Source of the DNA: Streptomyces sp. P3
GTDB lineage: Bacteria > Actinomycetota > Actinomycetes > Streptomycetales > Streptomycetaceae
Length of the DNA stretch: 64,000 nucleotides
Direction: 5' to 3'
Assembly: GCF_003032475.1 (NCBI RefSeq)
Contig: NZ_CP028369.1
Location: 3,348,001-3,412,000, forward strand
The notes under the pieces were generated by a model, which did no database searches, was not told the DNA's origin, and saw only the letters and a list, made by a program, of their open reading frames with translations. Made by a program: the position numbers and the translations under genes. Shown piece after piece: positions 50,553-59,880 of the stretch (the first letter of the stretch is position 1; the number at the start of each line of letters is the position of its first letter).

Positions 50553-52736
50553 ATGACCGCACCCCCCGGGGAAGAGCTCGCCCGGCTCGCAGCGCTGCAC
50601 GGCGTGGCCACCTCCTACCAGCCCTCCGTGGACCGCACGGTCACGGCCTCCGCCGGCGCCGTCACCCGCGTCCTGACCGCCCTCGGCGTCGACGTGGCCG
50701 GACCGCAGGCCGTGCGCGCCGCGCTCGCGGCCCGGGAGGCGGAGCTGCGCGAGCGGCTGCTGCCACCGACCGTGGTGTCCTGGAGCGGCAGCCCGCCCGA
50801 GGCGCTCGCGGCTCTCCCCGAGGGCAGTCGGCTGCACGTCGAGACGGAGCAGGGCGAGAGCCGTGACGGCGTCGGGGAACTCCCGCTCGGGGTGCACCGG
50901 TTGACGGTCACCGCACCCGACGGGCGCAGGGGCACGTCCCATCTCGTCGTCGCCCCGGCCCGCCTGCCCACGCCCGCGGGACGGTCGTACGGGCTCCTCG
51001 TCCAGCTGTACTCGCTGCTCTCGCGCCACTCCTGGGGCATGGGGGACCTGGGCGATCTCGGAGAACTCGCCGGCTGGGCGGGACGGACGCTCGGCGCCGG
51101 ATTCGTGCAGGTCAACCCCCTGCACGCGGCCGTGCCCGGCTCCCCGACCGATCCCTCCCCCTACCGGCCCTCCTCCCGGCGCTTTCCCGACCCGGTGCAC
51201 CTGCGCGTCGAGGACGTCCCCGAATACGCGTACGTCCCGGACGACGCCCTGCGCGCCGCGCTGCTCGAGCGGGCGGGCCGACTGCGCGAGGCCGTCCTCG
51301 ACGGGGGCGAGCTGATCGACCGGGACGCGGTGTGGCAGCTCAAGCGGGAGGCCCTGGAACTCGTCGGCCGCGTGCCGCTCGGCCCCGGCCGGCGCGCCGC
51401 CTACTGCGACTTCCTCGCCGAGCAGGGCCGGGCGTTGGAGGACCACGCCACCTGGTGCGCCCTCGCCGAGGTGCACGGTTCGCAGTGGCGGCGATGGCCG
51501 GCGGCGCTGCGCGACCCCCGCTCGGCCGAGACCGCCCGCGCGCGGGGCGAGTTGATGGACCGCGTCGACTTCCACTCGCGGCTCGCCTGGCTCACCGACG
51601 AGCAGCTCACCGCAGCCCAGCGCGCCGCGCGTGAGGCCGGCATGCCCGTCGGGATCGTGCACGACCTGGCGGTCGGCGTGCATCCCGAGGGCGCCGACGC
51701 GTGGGCGCAGCAGGAGTACTTCGCCGCAGGCATGTCGGTGGGCGCCCCACCGGACGCCTTCAACGCCCGCGGCCAGGACTGGGGCCTGCCGCCCTGGCGC
51801 CCCGATCGGCTGGCCGCGTCCGGGTACGCCCCCTACCGGCTGCTGCTGCGGGCGCTGTTCCGGTACGCCGGCGCGCTGCGCATCGATCACGTCATGGGCC
51901 TGTTCCGCCTGTGGTGGGTCCCGCAGGGCGAGCCGCCGACCGAGGGCGCCTACGTCCGCTACGACGCCGAGGCCATGCTCGCCGTCCTGGTGCTGGAGGC
52001 GTCCCGGGCCGGTGCGGCGGTGATCGGCGAGGACCTCGGCACCGTCGAGCCGGGGGTGCGGGAGGCGCTGCGCGAGCGCGGGGTGCTCGGCACGTCCGTC
52101 CTGTGGTTCGAACGGGACTGGGAGGGCGACGGACGTCCGCTGTCCCCCGACCGCTGGCGGGCCGACTGCCTGGCCACCGCGACCACCCACGACCTGCCGT
52201 CCACGGCGGCCCGGCTCACCGGCGAGCACGTCGAACTCCGCGACCGGCTGGGCCTGCTGACCCGGCCGCTGGAGGAGGAGCGCGCGGCGGCCGCCAACGA
52301 CACCGCCGAATGGCTGGCCGAGCTCAGCCGGCTCGGACTGCTGGCCGGCACCGGCGGCGGCGACGCCTCCTCGGAGGAGGCCGAGGTCCAGGCCGTCCAC
52401 CGCTTCCTGGTGCGCAGCCCGGCCCGCATGATCGGCGTCTGGTTGCCGGACGGCGTCGGCGACCGCCGCCCGCAGAACCTTCCCGGCACCTGGGACCAGT
52501 ACCCGAACTGGCGACTGCCGATCGCGGACGCCGAGGGCCGCCCGGTCACCCTGGAACAACTGGCGGCCTCCCCGCGACTGCACGCGCTGATGGACGTCCT
52601 GCGGGAGCGGCATCGGGAACGCCCGTCCGGTGGTCCGTCGGGTGGCCCGGATGGCGGGCCGCCCGGCGACACGGTGGAGCAGCCGTCCGGCGGCCTGCGG
52701 GGCGAACCGTTCGGCGACGCCCGGGAGGAGGCGTGA
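50553..52736 (+). CDS. malQ: 4-alpha-glucanotransferase (amylomaltase, GH77)
   Basis: 727 residues, with the N-terminal extension seen in actinobacterial MalQ. GH77 landmarks: YGLLVQLYSLLSRHSWGMGD, FVQVNPLHAAVPGSPTDPSP, the nucleophile region ALRIDHVMGLFRLWWVP, the acid/base GEDLGTVEPGVREALRERG and TTHDLPSTAARLTGEH. It moves maltodextrin segments between glucan chains in the cytoplasm. ATG at 50553 with GAGG eight bases upstream. The last 40 residues are Gly/Pro-rich repeats (GGPSGGPDGGPPGD), not part of the enzyme. Confidence 0.95.
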   Translation: MTAPPGEELARLAALHGVATSYQPSVDRTVTASAGAVTRVLTALGVDVAGPQAVRAALAAREAELRERLLPPTVVSWSGSPPEALAALPEGSRLHVETEQGESRDGVGELPLGVHRLTVTAPDGRRGTSHLVVAPARLPTPAGRSYGLLVQLYSLLSRHSWGMGDLGDLGELAGWAGRTLGAGFVQVNPLHAAVPGSPTDPSPYRPSSRRFPDPVHLRVEDVPEYAYVPDDALRAALLERAGRLREAVLDGGELIDRDAVWQLKREALELVGRVPLGPGRRAAYCDFLAEQGRALEDHATWCALAEVHGSQWRRWPAALRDPRSAETARARGELMDRVDFHSRLAWLTDEQLTAAQRAAREAGMPVGIVHDLAVGVHPEGADAWAQQEYFAAGMSVGAPPDAFNARGQDWGLPPWRPDRLAASGYAPYRLLLRALFRYAGALRIDHVMGLFRLWWVPQGEPPTEGAYVRYDAEAMLAVLVLEASRAGAAVIGEDLGTVEPGVREALRERGVLGTSVLWFERDWEGDGRPLSPDRWRADCLATATTHDLPSTAARLTGEHVELRDRLGLLTRPLEEERAAAANDTAEWLAELSRLGLLAGTGGGDASSEEAEVQAVHRFLVRSPARMIGVWLPDGVGDRRPQNLPGTWDQYPNWRLPIADAEGRPVTLEQLAASPRLHALMDVLRERHRERPSGGPSGGPDGGPPGDTVEQPSGGLRGEPFGDAREEA

Positions 52737-52805
52737 CGGCTGTTCCGCGTCCCGGACGGCACCCCGGACGCGCGCGCCCCGACGCCGTTCGCTAACTTGG
52801 GCACC

Positions 52806-53090
52806 GTGGACAAGAAGAACGCCCTGCGCGCCGGCGCCCTGGCTGCCGGTACGACGCTGATGATGCTGCTCATGTCGTCCCCCGCGCTCGCGGCGACCCG
52901 CGACGACGGCGACGACCCCGGCCCGGGTCTCAGTGTCGTCGAGACGCTGGGCCTCTACGTCGTGGCCCCTCTCGCACTGTTCGCGCTGATCGCCGGACTG
53001 GTGTGGGTCCTGGACAGGTCGAAGGACCGGGGCGACGACACCAGCTCCAACATCTCCGTCCGGGCGAAGGCCGACGCCGCCAAGGCCTAG
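52806..53090 (+). CDS. Small membrane protein with signal-like N-terminus
   Basis: 94 residues from a GTG at 52806 (VDKKNALRAGALAAGTTLMM). A signal-like hydrophobic stretch ends SPALA, then an acidic loop (TRDDGDDPGPGL), a transmembrane helix (YVVAPLALFALIAGLVWVLD) and a short basic/polar cytoplasmic tail. TAACTT lies 13 bases before the GTG and there is no Shine-Dalgarno, so the message may be leaderless. Function unknown; conserved in layout among Streptomyces as I recall. Confidence 0.75.
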   Translation: MDKKNALRAGALAAGTTLMMLLMSSPALAATRDDGDDPGPGLSVVETLGLYVVAPLALFALIAGLVWVLDRSKDRGDDTSSNISVRAKADAAKA

Positions 53091-53114
53091 GCTCCCGTTC
53101 TCGGCACGCTTCCC

Positions 53115-53173
53115 GAGGGCGCCGGTCCCACCGCGCGTACGTACAGACCGTACGCAGCGGGACCGGCGCCCTC
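53115..53173 (+). terminator. Large bipartite terminator hairpin
   Basis: GAGGGCGCCGGTCCC (53115-53129) pairs perfectly with GGGACCGGCGCCCTC (53159-53173). Inside, GCGTACG and CGTACGC form a second stem. The 15-bp outer stem follows the small membrane protein gene. Confidence 0.85.
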
Positions 53174-53356
53174 GCTGTGCCGGATGCGTGTCCGCTCGCG
53201 GCCCGGGTCGGCGACAGGTGTCGGCAGGCGGCCCGAGCCGTGGGCCCGGTCGGGACGCGAAATCCCTCGACGGCCCGGGAAAATGCGTCGACAGGCCGGG
53301 AATCCGGCGGGCAGGCTGGTGCGCATGACCCACGGAATCGAGTTCCCCACCGTCCG

Positions 53357-55243
53357 GTGAGCGCCCCGGACGATCTCCCGCCCGCGCTGTACGAACAGGC
53401 GCTGGGCCTGCGACGGCAGTCCCCGGAGGGCCTCCCGCCGGGCCGCGGTTTCGACCTCCCCGGCTCCCCGGCCGAAGCGCGTGCGGGGGAGGCCACGCTG
53501 TCCCACAAGGAGGCGGCGGCCGTCGTCCCGGGAGCACTGGACCCGCTGCCGGCGGACGCGGCGGCCCTGCACCGCCGGTTCGCCGAACTCGGCGTCCGGG
53601 CCTGCCACCGCAGGGCGGTCCTGCACGCCGTCGCGGCGCTGCCGCTGCCGGCCGAGCAGCGCCCGGCGGCCCGCTCGCTGGCCCGGCAGCTGACCCGGAC
53701 CGGCACCACCGTGCCCGCCGTCACCGTCGGCCTCGCCCTGCTCGCCCGCGTGGGCGAACCCGAGGACGTCCCGCACGTCTTCGTGCTCGGTCTGGTGCGT
53801 TCCCTCGCCGGCCCGGCTCTGCAGGCCCTGGACGTCCTCGACCGCCGGGCCGGCGCCGTCGTCACTCTGGTGTCGTCGGTCGGCCGCGGCGAACTCCGGC
53901 CGCTGGTGAGGGCGTTGGCGACGGCGGACGAGGCCGCCGTCCGCCGGGAGCTGACGGCTTTCCCCGCCGGTCCGCACCTCCTCGGTGCCGGGACCGCCCG
54001 GCGCATCGCGGAGGCCGCCCGGCTGCACGACCTGCTCGCCGCGCATCCCGCCGACCCGGAACTGCTCGCGCGGGCGGGTCTGCTGCTCGTCCGGATCGCG
54101 TGCGCGGGCGACGCGCCGGGCGAACTCCTCGCCTACCGGGACGCGCCCGGCGTGTACGAGACCGTCGTCGGCCGGGCCGGTCTGCTGGCCCCGACCCTCG
54201 GACACCACGCCATGCTGCTTTCGCTCGCGCTGAGCCTGAGCAGCGGGACCGCAGTGCTGCTGGACTGGCCGCCCGGCCGCCGCGAGACCCTGCTGGCAGC
54301 CCTCGACAGTCTGTTGGCCCGACCGGCGTGGACCTCCCTGACGGACCCCGTCAGCGTGTTCGACCCGGCCGGCGGATCTCCCGAGGCCGCCACGGCGGGC
54401 GTTGCCGAGGTGGATCCGGACACCGCTGCTGCCTGGCGGCGGCGGGCCGGCTGGATCCGGCGTACCGGACGGCGGCCGTTCACCGGCGCGGCCACGGCCG
54501 GCGGCAGGCTGCGCATCGAGATCGTCGCCGGCGACCCGGAGGGCGAGCGGGCGCCCCTGGAGACCCGCATCCTCGTGGACGGTCGGCCCCTCGTCCCGGC
54601 GCTGTTCCCGTTCGGTCCGGCGCACAGTCCGGAGATCCTGCTGGACGAGGGGATGCTCCGGGCGGACACCGAGCCTCGCCGGGTGCGGCTCGCGGAGGCC
54701 TGGTGCACCGAGGGGTGCTGCGGTGCGCTGCACGTCACCGTCCGCCGCGACGGCGACGAGGTGGTGTGGGAGGACTGGCGGCGCCCGGCCCTCCCCGGCA
54801 GCCGTGGGCCCGCGCCCGCGGTCCCCGCCCTCCGCTTCGACGCGGCCGCCTACGACGCCGAGATCACCCGGGCGCTGACCGACGGCGACTGGTCCTGGCG
54901 GGCTCGCCGGACGGCCTGTCTGCTCAAGGCCGGGCTGACGGCACGCCCGGAGCTGCTCGCCCGGTGGGACGCGCGCCGGGGCTGGATCGGCACGGGCTTC
55001 GACGACCCGGACACGGTCAAGGTGAACTTCTGGTACCGGCCGGGCCTCGCCGCCGGGCACCCGGAAGGGGACGCCCTGGTGTTCCAGTGGGCCGTTCCGG
55101 ACGACGGCGCGCCACCGGAGGAGCAGGCGGCGGCCGCCCTGCGCCGGCTGGCCGAGGAGGACCCGAAGCACTACAGCCGGGTCAACGGCGGCACCCGCGA
55201 GCGAGCCGAGGAACTCGGCTTCGCCTGGCCCTTCGACACCTGA
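53357..55243 (+). CDS. Large soluble protein of unknown function
   Basis: 628 residues from a GTG at 53357 (VSAPDDLPPALYEQALGLRR). The first half is Leu/Ala/Arg-rich and helical with HEAT-like spacing (LGVRACHRRAVLHAVAALPL; VGEPEDVPHVFVLGLVRSLA). The second half is mixed, with RLRIEIVAGDPEGERAPLET, EAWCTEGCCGALHVTVRRDG and a C-terminal GFDDPDTVKVNFWYRPGLAA. No signal peptide, membrane segment or nucleotide motif. The weak ribosome site leaves the start uncertain. I do not recognise the family; the CTEGCC cluster could bind metal. Confidence 0.75.
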   Translation: MSAPDDLPPALYEQALGLRRQSPEGLPPGRGFDLPGSPAEARAGEATLSHKEAAAVVPGALDPLPADAAALHRRFAELGVRACHRRAVLHAVAALPLPAEQRPAARSLARQLTRTGTTVPAVTVGLALLARVGEPEDVPHVFVLGLVRSLAGPALQALDVLDRRAGAVVTLVSSVGRGELRPLVRALATADEAAVRRELTAFPAGPHLLGAGTARRIAEAARLHDLLAAHPADPELLARAGLLLVRIACAGDAPGELLAYRDAPGVYETVVGRAGLLAPTLGHHAMLLSLALSLSSGTAVLLDWPPGRRETLLAALDSLLARPAWTSLTDPVSVFDPAGGSPEAATAGVAEVDPDTAAAWRRRAGWIRRTGRRPFTGAATAGGRLRIEIVAGDPEGERAPLETRILVDGRPLVPALFPFGPAHSPEILLDEGMLRADTEPRRVRLAEAWCTEGCCGALHVTVRRDGDEVVWEDWRRPALPGSRGPAPAVPALRFDAAAYDAEITRALTDGDWSWRARRTACLLKAGLTARPELLARWDARRGWIGTGFDDPDTVKVNFWYRPGLAAGHPEGDALVFQWAVPDDGAPPEEQAAAALRRLAEEDPKHYSRVNGGTRERAEELGFAWPFDT

Positions 55244-55258
55244 GCGGAGCGGGCGTCG

Positions 55259-55795
55259 TCAGCTTCGGGGCGTTTCCGTGGACAACAGCAACTCCCGTAG
55301 CAGGTCGGCCAGTCGGCCGGCCTGTTCGGCGTTCAGGGCTGCGGCGAGGGCGTCCGTCTGGACGGCGAGGCCCGCGCCCACGGCACGGTCGACGAGCTCC
55401 AGGCCGCGGTCGGTCAGCGTCACCTGGAGGCCGCGGCGGTCGTGCGGGTCGGGGGAGCGGCGCAGCAGCCCGGCCCGTTCCAGCTTGTCGAGGCGGCCGG
55501 TCATGCCGCCGGTGGTGAGCATCAGCGTCGCCGAGAGCTGGCGCGGCGAGAGGGTGTAGGGCTCGCCGGAGCGGCGCAGGGTGGCGAGGACGTCGAACTC
55601 GCCGCGGGCGATGCCGAATGCCGCGTACGCCTGCTCCGTGCGGTCGCCCATCGCGCGGGCGATCCGGCCGATGCGGCCGAACACCTGCATGGCGGCCGTG
55701 TCGAGGTCCGGCCGCACCGTCGCCCACTGCTCGGCGATCGCGTCGACGGGGTCCTTACGCGAAGGGGCCGCGGGCGTGGGGCGCTGGCTGCTCAT
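55259..55795 (-). CDS. MarR-family transcriptional regulator
   Basis: 178 residues. The winged-helix region has RGEFDVLATLRRSGEPYTLS, PRQLSATLMLTTGGMTGRLD (recognition helix), KLERAGLLRRSPDPHDRRGL and VTLTDRGLELVDRAV, the MarR pattern with the DxRG wing. Such proteins bind a palindrome as dimers and release it with small phenolic or lipophilic ligands. It is divergent from an EamA exporter with a perfect palindrome between them, so it probably represses that exporter and itself. Confidence 0.92.
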   Translation of the reverse strand: MSSQRPTPAAPSRKDPVDAIAEQWATVRPDLDTAAMQVFGRIGRIARAMGDRTEQAYAAFGIARGEFDVLATLRRSGEPYTLSPRQLSATLMLTTGGMTGRLDKLERAGLLRRSPDPHDRRGLQVTLTDRGLELVDRAVGAGLAVQTDALAAALNAEQAGRLADLLRELLLSTETPRS

Positions 55796-55883
55796 GGGGT
55801 GAGTATCCGCCCGTCTTCGGTGACCCGCAAGAAAGTGGATCACGAACTAGCGGATGAACAGTAAGTGGCTTGCAAGTAAGTAG

Positions 55884-55895
55884 CTTAGCGCTAAG
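55884..55895. promoter_or_regulatory. Likely MarR operator
   Basis: CTTAGCGCTAAG, a perfect 12-bp palindrome, ends eight bases before the EamA ATG. A second short palindrome CTTGCAAG lies at 55869-55876. Binding would directly block EamA initiation. Confidence 0.7.
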
Positions 55896-55903
55896 TTATC
55901 TGT

Positions 55904-56854
55904 ATGAAGAGGTCAGCGAACGTCCTGCTCACCGCCCTCGCCCCGGTCTCCTGGGGCACCACCTACGCCGTCACGTCCGAGTTCCTCCCGGCCGACCGGC
56001 CCCTGTTCACCGGCCTGATGCGGGCGCTGCCCGCCGGGCTGCTGCTGCTCGCGCTCGGCCGGGTGCTGCCGCGCGGAGTCTGGTGGGGCAAGGCCGCGGC
56101 GCTCGGCGCGCTGAACATCGGCGCCTTCTTCCCCCTCCTCTTCCTCGCCGCATACCGGCTGCCCGGCGGCATGGCGGCCATCGTCGGCTCCGTCGGCCCC
56201 CTGTTCGTCGTCGGTCTCTCGGCGGTGCTGCTGAGACAGCGGCCCACCGGGCGGACCCTGCTCACCGGGGTGGCGGCCGTGTTCGGCGTCAGCCTCGTCG
56301 TGCTGAAGGCGGCCGGGGCGCCGGATGCCCTCGGGGTGGTCGCCGCCCTCGCCTCCACGGCCTCGATGTCGGCCGGGACGGTCCTGACGAAGAAGTGGGG
56401 CCGTCCGCAGGGCGTCGGCCCGCTCGCCCTGACCGGCTGGCAGCTGACCGCGGGCGGTCTGCTCATCGCCCCGCTCGCCCTGCTCGTCGAGGGCGCCCCG
56501 CCCGCGCTGGACGGCCGCGCCCTCGGCGGCTACCTCTACCTCGCCCTGGCGAACACGGCCGTCTCGTACTGGCTCTGGTTCCGCGGCATCGGCCGCCTCA
56601 GCGCCACCCAGGTCACCTTCCTCGCGCCGCTCTCGCCGCTGACCGCGGCCGTCGTCGGCTGGGCCGCGCTCGGGGAGTCGCTGACCCCCGTGCAACTGAC
56701 GGGCATGGCGCTGGCGTTCGCCGCGACGGTGGCGGGACAGCTGGCGCCGCGGCGGCCGGCCGTGCCGACCGCGTCCCGCCCCCGCGAGGACCTCGGGGCC
56801 GCCGCCGACCGTCCTCCCGCCCGGACGGCCGCTGGGACGGCCGCGGGGAGGTGA
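55904..56854 (+). CDS. EamA/DMT-family transporter
   Basis: 316 residues with ten hydrophobic helices in two EamA repeats: VLLTALAPVSWGTTYAVTSE, MAAIVGSVGPLFVVGLSAVL and, in the second half, LYLALANTAVSYWLWFRGIG, ATQVTFLAPLSPLTAAVVGW. The family exports amino acids, purines or drugs. No Shine-Dalgarno lies before ATG 55904, and the MarR palindrome lies only 8 bases away, so the message may be leaderless. The cargo is unknown. Confidence 0.9.
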   Translation: MKRSANVLLTALAPVSWGTTYAVTSEFLPADRPLFTGLMRALPAGLLLLALGRVLPRGVWWGKAAALGALNIGAFFPLLFLAAYRLPGGMAAIVGSVGPLFVVGLSAVLLRQRPTGRTLLTGVAAVFGVSLVVLKAAGAPDALGVVAALASTASMSAGTVLTKKWGRPQGVGPLALTGWQLTAGGLLIAPLALLVEGAPPALDGRALGGYLYLALANTAVSYWLWFRGIGRLSATQVTFLAPLSPLTAAVVGWAALGESLTPVQLTGMALAFAATVAGQLAPRRPAVPTASRPREDLGAAADRPPARTAAGTAAGR

Positions 56855-56861
56855 GCATGCG

Positions 56862-56899
56862 GCGAGGGCGCCCGGTGTGAGATCACCGGACGCCCTCGC
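56862..56899. terminator. Bidirectional terminator between EamA and pepN
   Basis: GCGAGGGCGCCCGGTG pairs with CACCGGACGCCCTCGC with one mismatch, six-base loop, between two converging genes. Confidence 0.8.
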
Positions 56900-56981
56900 C
56901 GTCGTCCGCGCGCCGACGCACGCGCCGCGTTCCGCACGCGCTCCGGCCCGTGCGCGCCGCGTTCCGCCGTACCGTTGCCGG

Positions 56982-59549
56982 CTACCGCGCGTCGGCCGCC
57001 TGGGCCTTCAGCGCGCGCTCCACGCCGGAGCGGGACTCGGAGACGAGGCGGCGCAGGGCCGCGTTCGGCTCGGCCGAGGCCAGCCAGGCGTCCGTGCTGT
57101 CCAGGGTCTCCCGGGAGACCTGGACCGCCGGGTAGAGGCCGACCGCGATCTGCTGGGCGATCTCGTGCGAACGGGACTCCCAGATGTCCTTGACGACCTC
57201 GAAGTAGCGGTCGGTGTACGGCGCGAGCAGCTCACGCTGGTCGGTCTGGACGAAGCCGCCGATGACCGCCTCCTGCAGGGCGTTGGGCAGCTTGTCGTCC
57301 TCGACGACCTGTGCCCACGCCTCCGCCTTGGCCTCCGGCGTCGGACGCGCGGCCCGCGCGCTCGCCGCGTGCCGCTCGCCGGCCGCCGTGCGGTCGCGCT
57401 CGTACTCGGCGGCGATCTCCGCCTCGTCGAACCGGCCGACCGCCGCGAGCCGCTGCACGAAGGCCCAGCGCAGCTCGGTGTCGACGGCGAGGCCCTCGAT
57501 CGTCTGTGAACCGTCCAGCAGGGAATCCAGCAGGTCCAGCTGCTCGGGCGTGCGGGCGGTGGCCGCGAACGCGCGCGCCCAGGCCAGCTGGTGGTCGCTG
57601 CCCGCGGCGGCGGACCGCAGGTGGGCGAGCGTGGCGTCCGTCCAGCGGGTCAGCAGGGCCTCACGGGCCGTCGGGTCGGCGTACAGGTCGACGGCGAGCT
57701 TGACCTGACGGTGCAGCGACTGGACCACGCCGATGTCCGACTCCTTGCCGATGCCGGACAGCACCAGGGACAGGTAGTCACGGGCGGGCAGTTCGGCGTC
57801 CCGGGTCATGTCCCAGGCCGACGCCCAGCACAGCGCGCGCGGCAGGGACGCCTCGAAGTCGCCGAGGTGCTCGGTGACGAAGGCGAGCGACTGCTCGTCG
57901 AGGCGGACCTTGGCGTACGACAGGTCGTCGTCGTTGAGCAGGACGACGTCCGGACGGCGCTTGCCGACCAGCTGCGGAACGGCCGTCAACTCGCCGTCGA
58001 TGTCCAGTTCCACGCGCTCGTCGCGCAGCAGCTTGCCGCTGTCGCCGTCGAGGCCGTACAGGCCGACGGCGATCCGGTGCGGGCGCAGGACCGGCTCGCC
58101 CTTCGCGCCGGCCGGGAGCGCCGGGGCCTCCTGCCGGACGGCGAACGAGGTGATGACGCCCTCGGCGTCCGTCTCGATCTCGGGCCGCAGGACGTTGATG
58201 CCGGCCGTCTGCAGCCACTTCTGCGACCAGGTGGCGAGGTCGCGGCCGGAGGTCTCCTCCAGTGCGCCGAGCAGGTCGGACAGCCGCGTGTTGCCGAAGG
58301 CGTGCCGCTTGAAGTACGCCTGCACGCCCGCGAAGAACTCGTCCATGCCGACGTACGCCACGAGCTGTTTCAGGACGGAGGCGCCCTTGGCGTAGGTGAT
58401 GCCGTCGAAGTTGACCAGGACGTCGTCCAGGTCGCCGATCTCGGCCATGATCGGGTGGGTCGAGGGCAGCTGGTCCTGCCGGTAGGCCCAGGTCTTCATG
58501 GAGTTGGCGAACGTGGTCCACGAGTGCGGCCAGCGCGAGTTGGGCGCGTACGCCTGGCAGGCGATCGAGGTGTAGGTGGCGAACGACTCGTTCAGCCACA
58601 GGTCGTTCCACCACTCCATGGTGACCAGGTCGCCGAACCACATGTGGGCCAGCTCGTGCAGGATCGTCTCGGCGCGCAGCTCGTACGCGGCGTCGGTCAC
58701 CTTGGACCGGAACACGTACTGGTCGCGGATGGTGACCGCGCCCGCGTTCTCCATCGCGCCCGCGTTGAACTCCGGCACGAACAGCTGGTCGTACTTCTTG
58801 AACGGGTACGCGTAGTCGAACTTCTCCTGGAACCAGTCGAAGCCCTGCCGGGTGACCTCGAAGATCGCGTCCGAGTCGAGGAACTCGGCGAGCGAGGGCC
58901 GGCAGTAGATGCCGAGCGGCACCGACTGCCCGTCCTTCTCGTACACGCTGTGGACGCTGTGGTACGGGCCGACGATGAGCGCGGTGATGTAACTGGAGAT
59001 CCGCGGCGTCGGCTCGAAGACCCAGACGTCGTCCTTGGGCTCCGGCGTCGGGGAGTTGGAGACGACGGTCCAGCCGGTCGGCGCCTTCACGGTGAACTGG
59101 AAGGTCGCCTTGAGGTCGGGCTGCTCGAAGGACGCGAACACCCGACGGGCGTCCGGCACCTCGAACTGGGTGTAGAGATAGGTCTGTTCGTCGACCGGGT
59201 CGACGAACCGGTGCAGACCCTCACCGGTGTTGGTGTACGCGCAGTCCGCCACGACCCGCAGGACGTTGCGGCCCTCCAGCAGGCCCGGCAGGGCGATCCG
59301 GGAGTCCTGGAACACCTCTTTTGGGGCCAGTTCCTCCCCGTTGAGCGTCACCTCGTGGACGGTCGGGGCCACCAGGTCGATGAAGGACGCGGCACCGTTT
59401 TCGGCCACGTCGAAGCGCACCGTGGTCACGGACCGGTAGGTTCCGCCCTCCCGCGCGCCGGAGAGGTCGAGATCGACCTCGTACGAGTCAACGGTGAGCA
59501 GCTTCGCCCGCTGCTGCGCCTCTTCGCGAGTCAGGTTTGTGCCAGGCAC
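56982..59549 (-). CDS. pepN: Aminopeptidase N (M1 family)
   Basis: 855 residues, the usual length for Streptomyces PepN. The exopeptidase motif reads FNAGAMENAGAVTI, and the zinc site is LHELAHMWFGDLVTMEWWND with the downstream Glu in LWLNESFATY. The N-terminal saddle and the long helical C-terminal half are both present. It trims N-terminal residues, preferring Ala and Lys, in the cytoplasm. GAGGAG lies about nine bases before the GTG at 59547-59549, which fixes the start. Confidence 0.95.
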   Translation of the reverse strand: MPGTNLTREEAQQRAKLLTVDSYEVDLDLSGAREGGTYRSVTTVRFDVAENGAASFIDLVAPTVHEVTLNGEELAPKEVFQDSRIALPGLLEGRNVLRVVADCAYTNTGEGLHRFVDPVDEQTYLYTQFEVPDARRVFASFEQPDLKATFQFTVKAPTGWTVVSNSPTPEPKDDVWVFEPTPRISSYITALIVGPYHSVHSVYEKDGQSVPLGIYCRPSLAEFLDSDAIFEVTRQGFDWFQEKFDYAYPFKKYDQLFVPEFNAGAMENAGAVTIRDQYVFRSKVTDAAYELRAETILHELAHMWFGDLVTMEWWNDLWLNESFATYTSIACQAYAPNSRWPHSWTTFANSMKTWAYRQDQLPSTHPIMAEIGDLDDVLVNFDGITYAKGASVLKQLVAYVGMDEFFAGVQAYFKRHAFGNTRLSDLLGALEETSGRDLATWSQKWLQTAGINVLRPEIETDAEGVITSFAVRQEAPALPAGAKGEPVLRPHRIAVGLYGLDGDSGKLLRDERVELDIDGELTAVPQLVGKRRPDVVLLNDDDLSYAKVRLDEQSLAFVTEHLGDFEASLPRALCWASAWDMTRDAELPARDYLSLVLSGIGKESDIGVVQSLHRQVKLAVDLYADPTAREALLTRWTDATLAHLRSAAAGSDHQLAWARAFAATARTPEQLDLLDSLLDGSQTIEGLAVDTELRWAFVQRLAAVGRFDEAEIAAEYERDRTAAGERHAASARAARPTPEAKAEAWAQVVEDDKLPNALQEAVIGGFVQTDQRELLAPYTDRYFEVVKDIWESRSHEIAQQIAVGLYPAVQVSRETLDSTDAWLASAEPNAALRRLVSESRSGVERALKAQAADAR

Positions 59550-59649
59550 GCGGTCATCTCCTCGATATGTGTCGGTTGCGCCATCCTTCCACGAAGTCTG
59601 GCCACTGCGCGGTGGCAACAGATTGCCTACCGTTGGTAGCATCGGGAGT

Positions 59650-59880
59650 ATGAAGATCAGTGTGAGCCTGCCGCAGGAGGACGTCGCCTTCGTCGACGAG
59701 TACGCGTCCAGAACCGAGGCCGATTCGCGGTCCGCCGTGATACACGCTGCCATCGAACTGCTGCGTGCCGATCAGCTGGAGGCCGAGTACGCCGAGGCAT
59801 TCCAGGAATGGGACGGGAGCGAGGACGCCGGGTTCTGGGACAGGTTCGCGGGCGACGGGCTGGCTGATGAGACGCGGTGA
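59650..59880 (+). CDS. MazE-type (ribbon-helix-helix) antitoxin
   Basis: 76 residues: MKISVSLPQEDVAFVDEYAS is a ribbon-helix-helix strand and helix, and the acidic C-terminus (FQEWDGSEDAGFWDRFAGDG) is the likely toxin-wrapping tail. The last 14 bases overlap the toxin gene. It should neutralise the MazF-like partner and repress the shared promoter. Confidence 0.85.
   Translation: MKISVSLPQEDVAFVDEYASRTEADSRSAVIHAAIELLRADQLEAEYAEAFQEWDGSEDAGFWDRFAGDGLADETR

Noticed and set aside
49902..53537. 1211-codon minus-strand open frame opposite malQ
   Set aside because: Antisense shadow of malQ and its neighbours; malQ has all GH77 motifs and the proper start.
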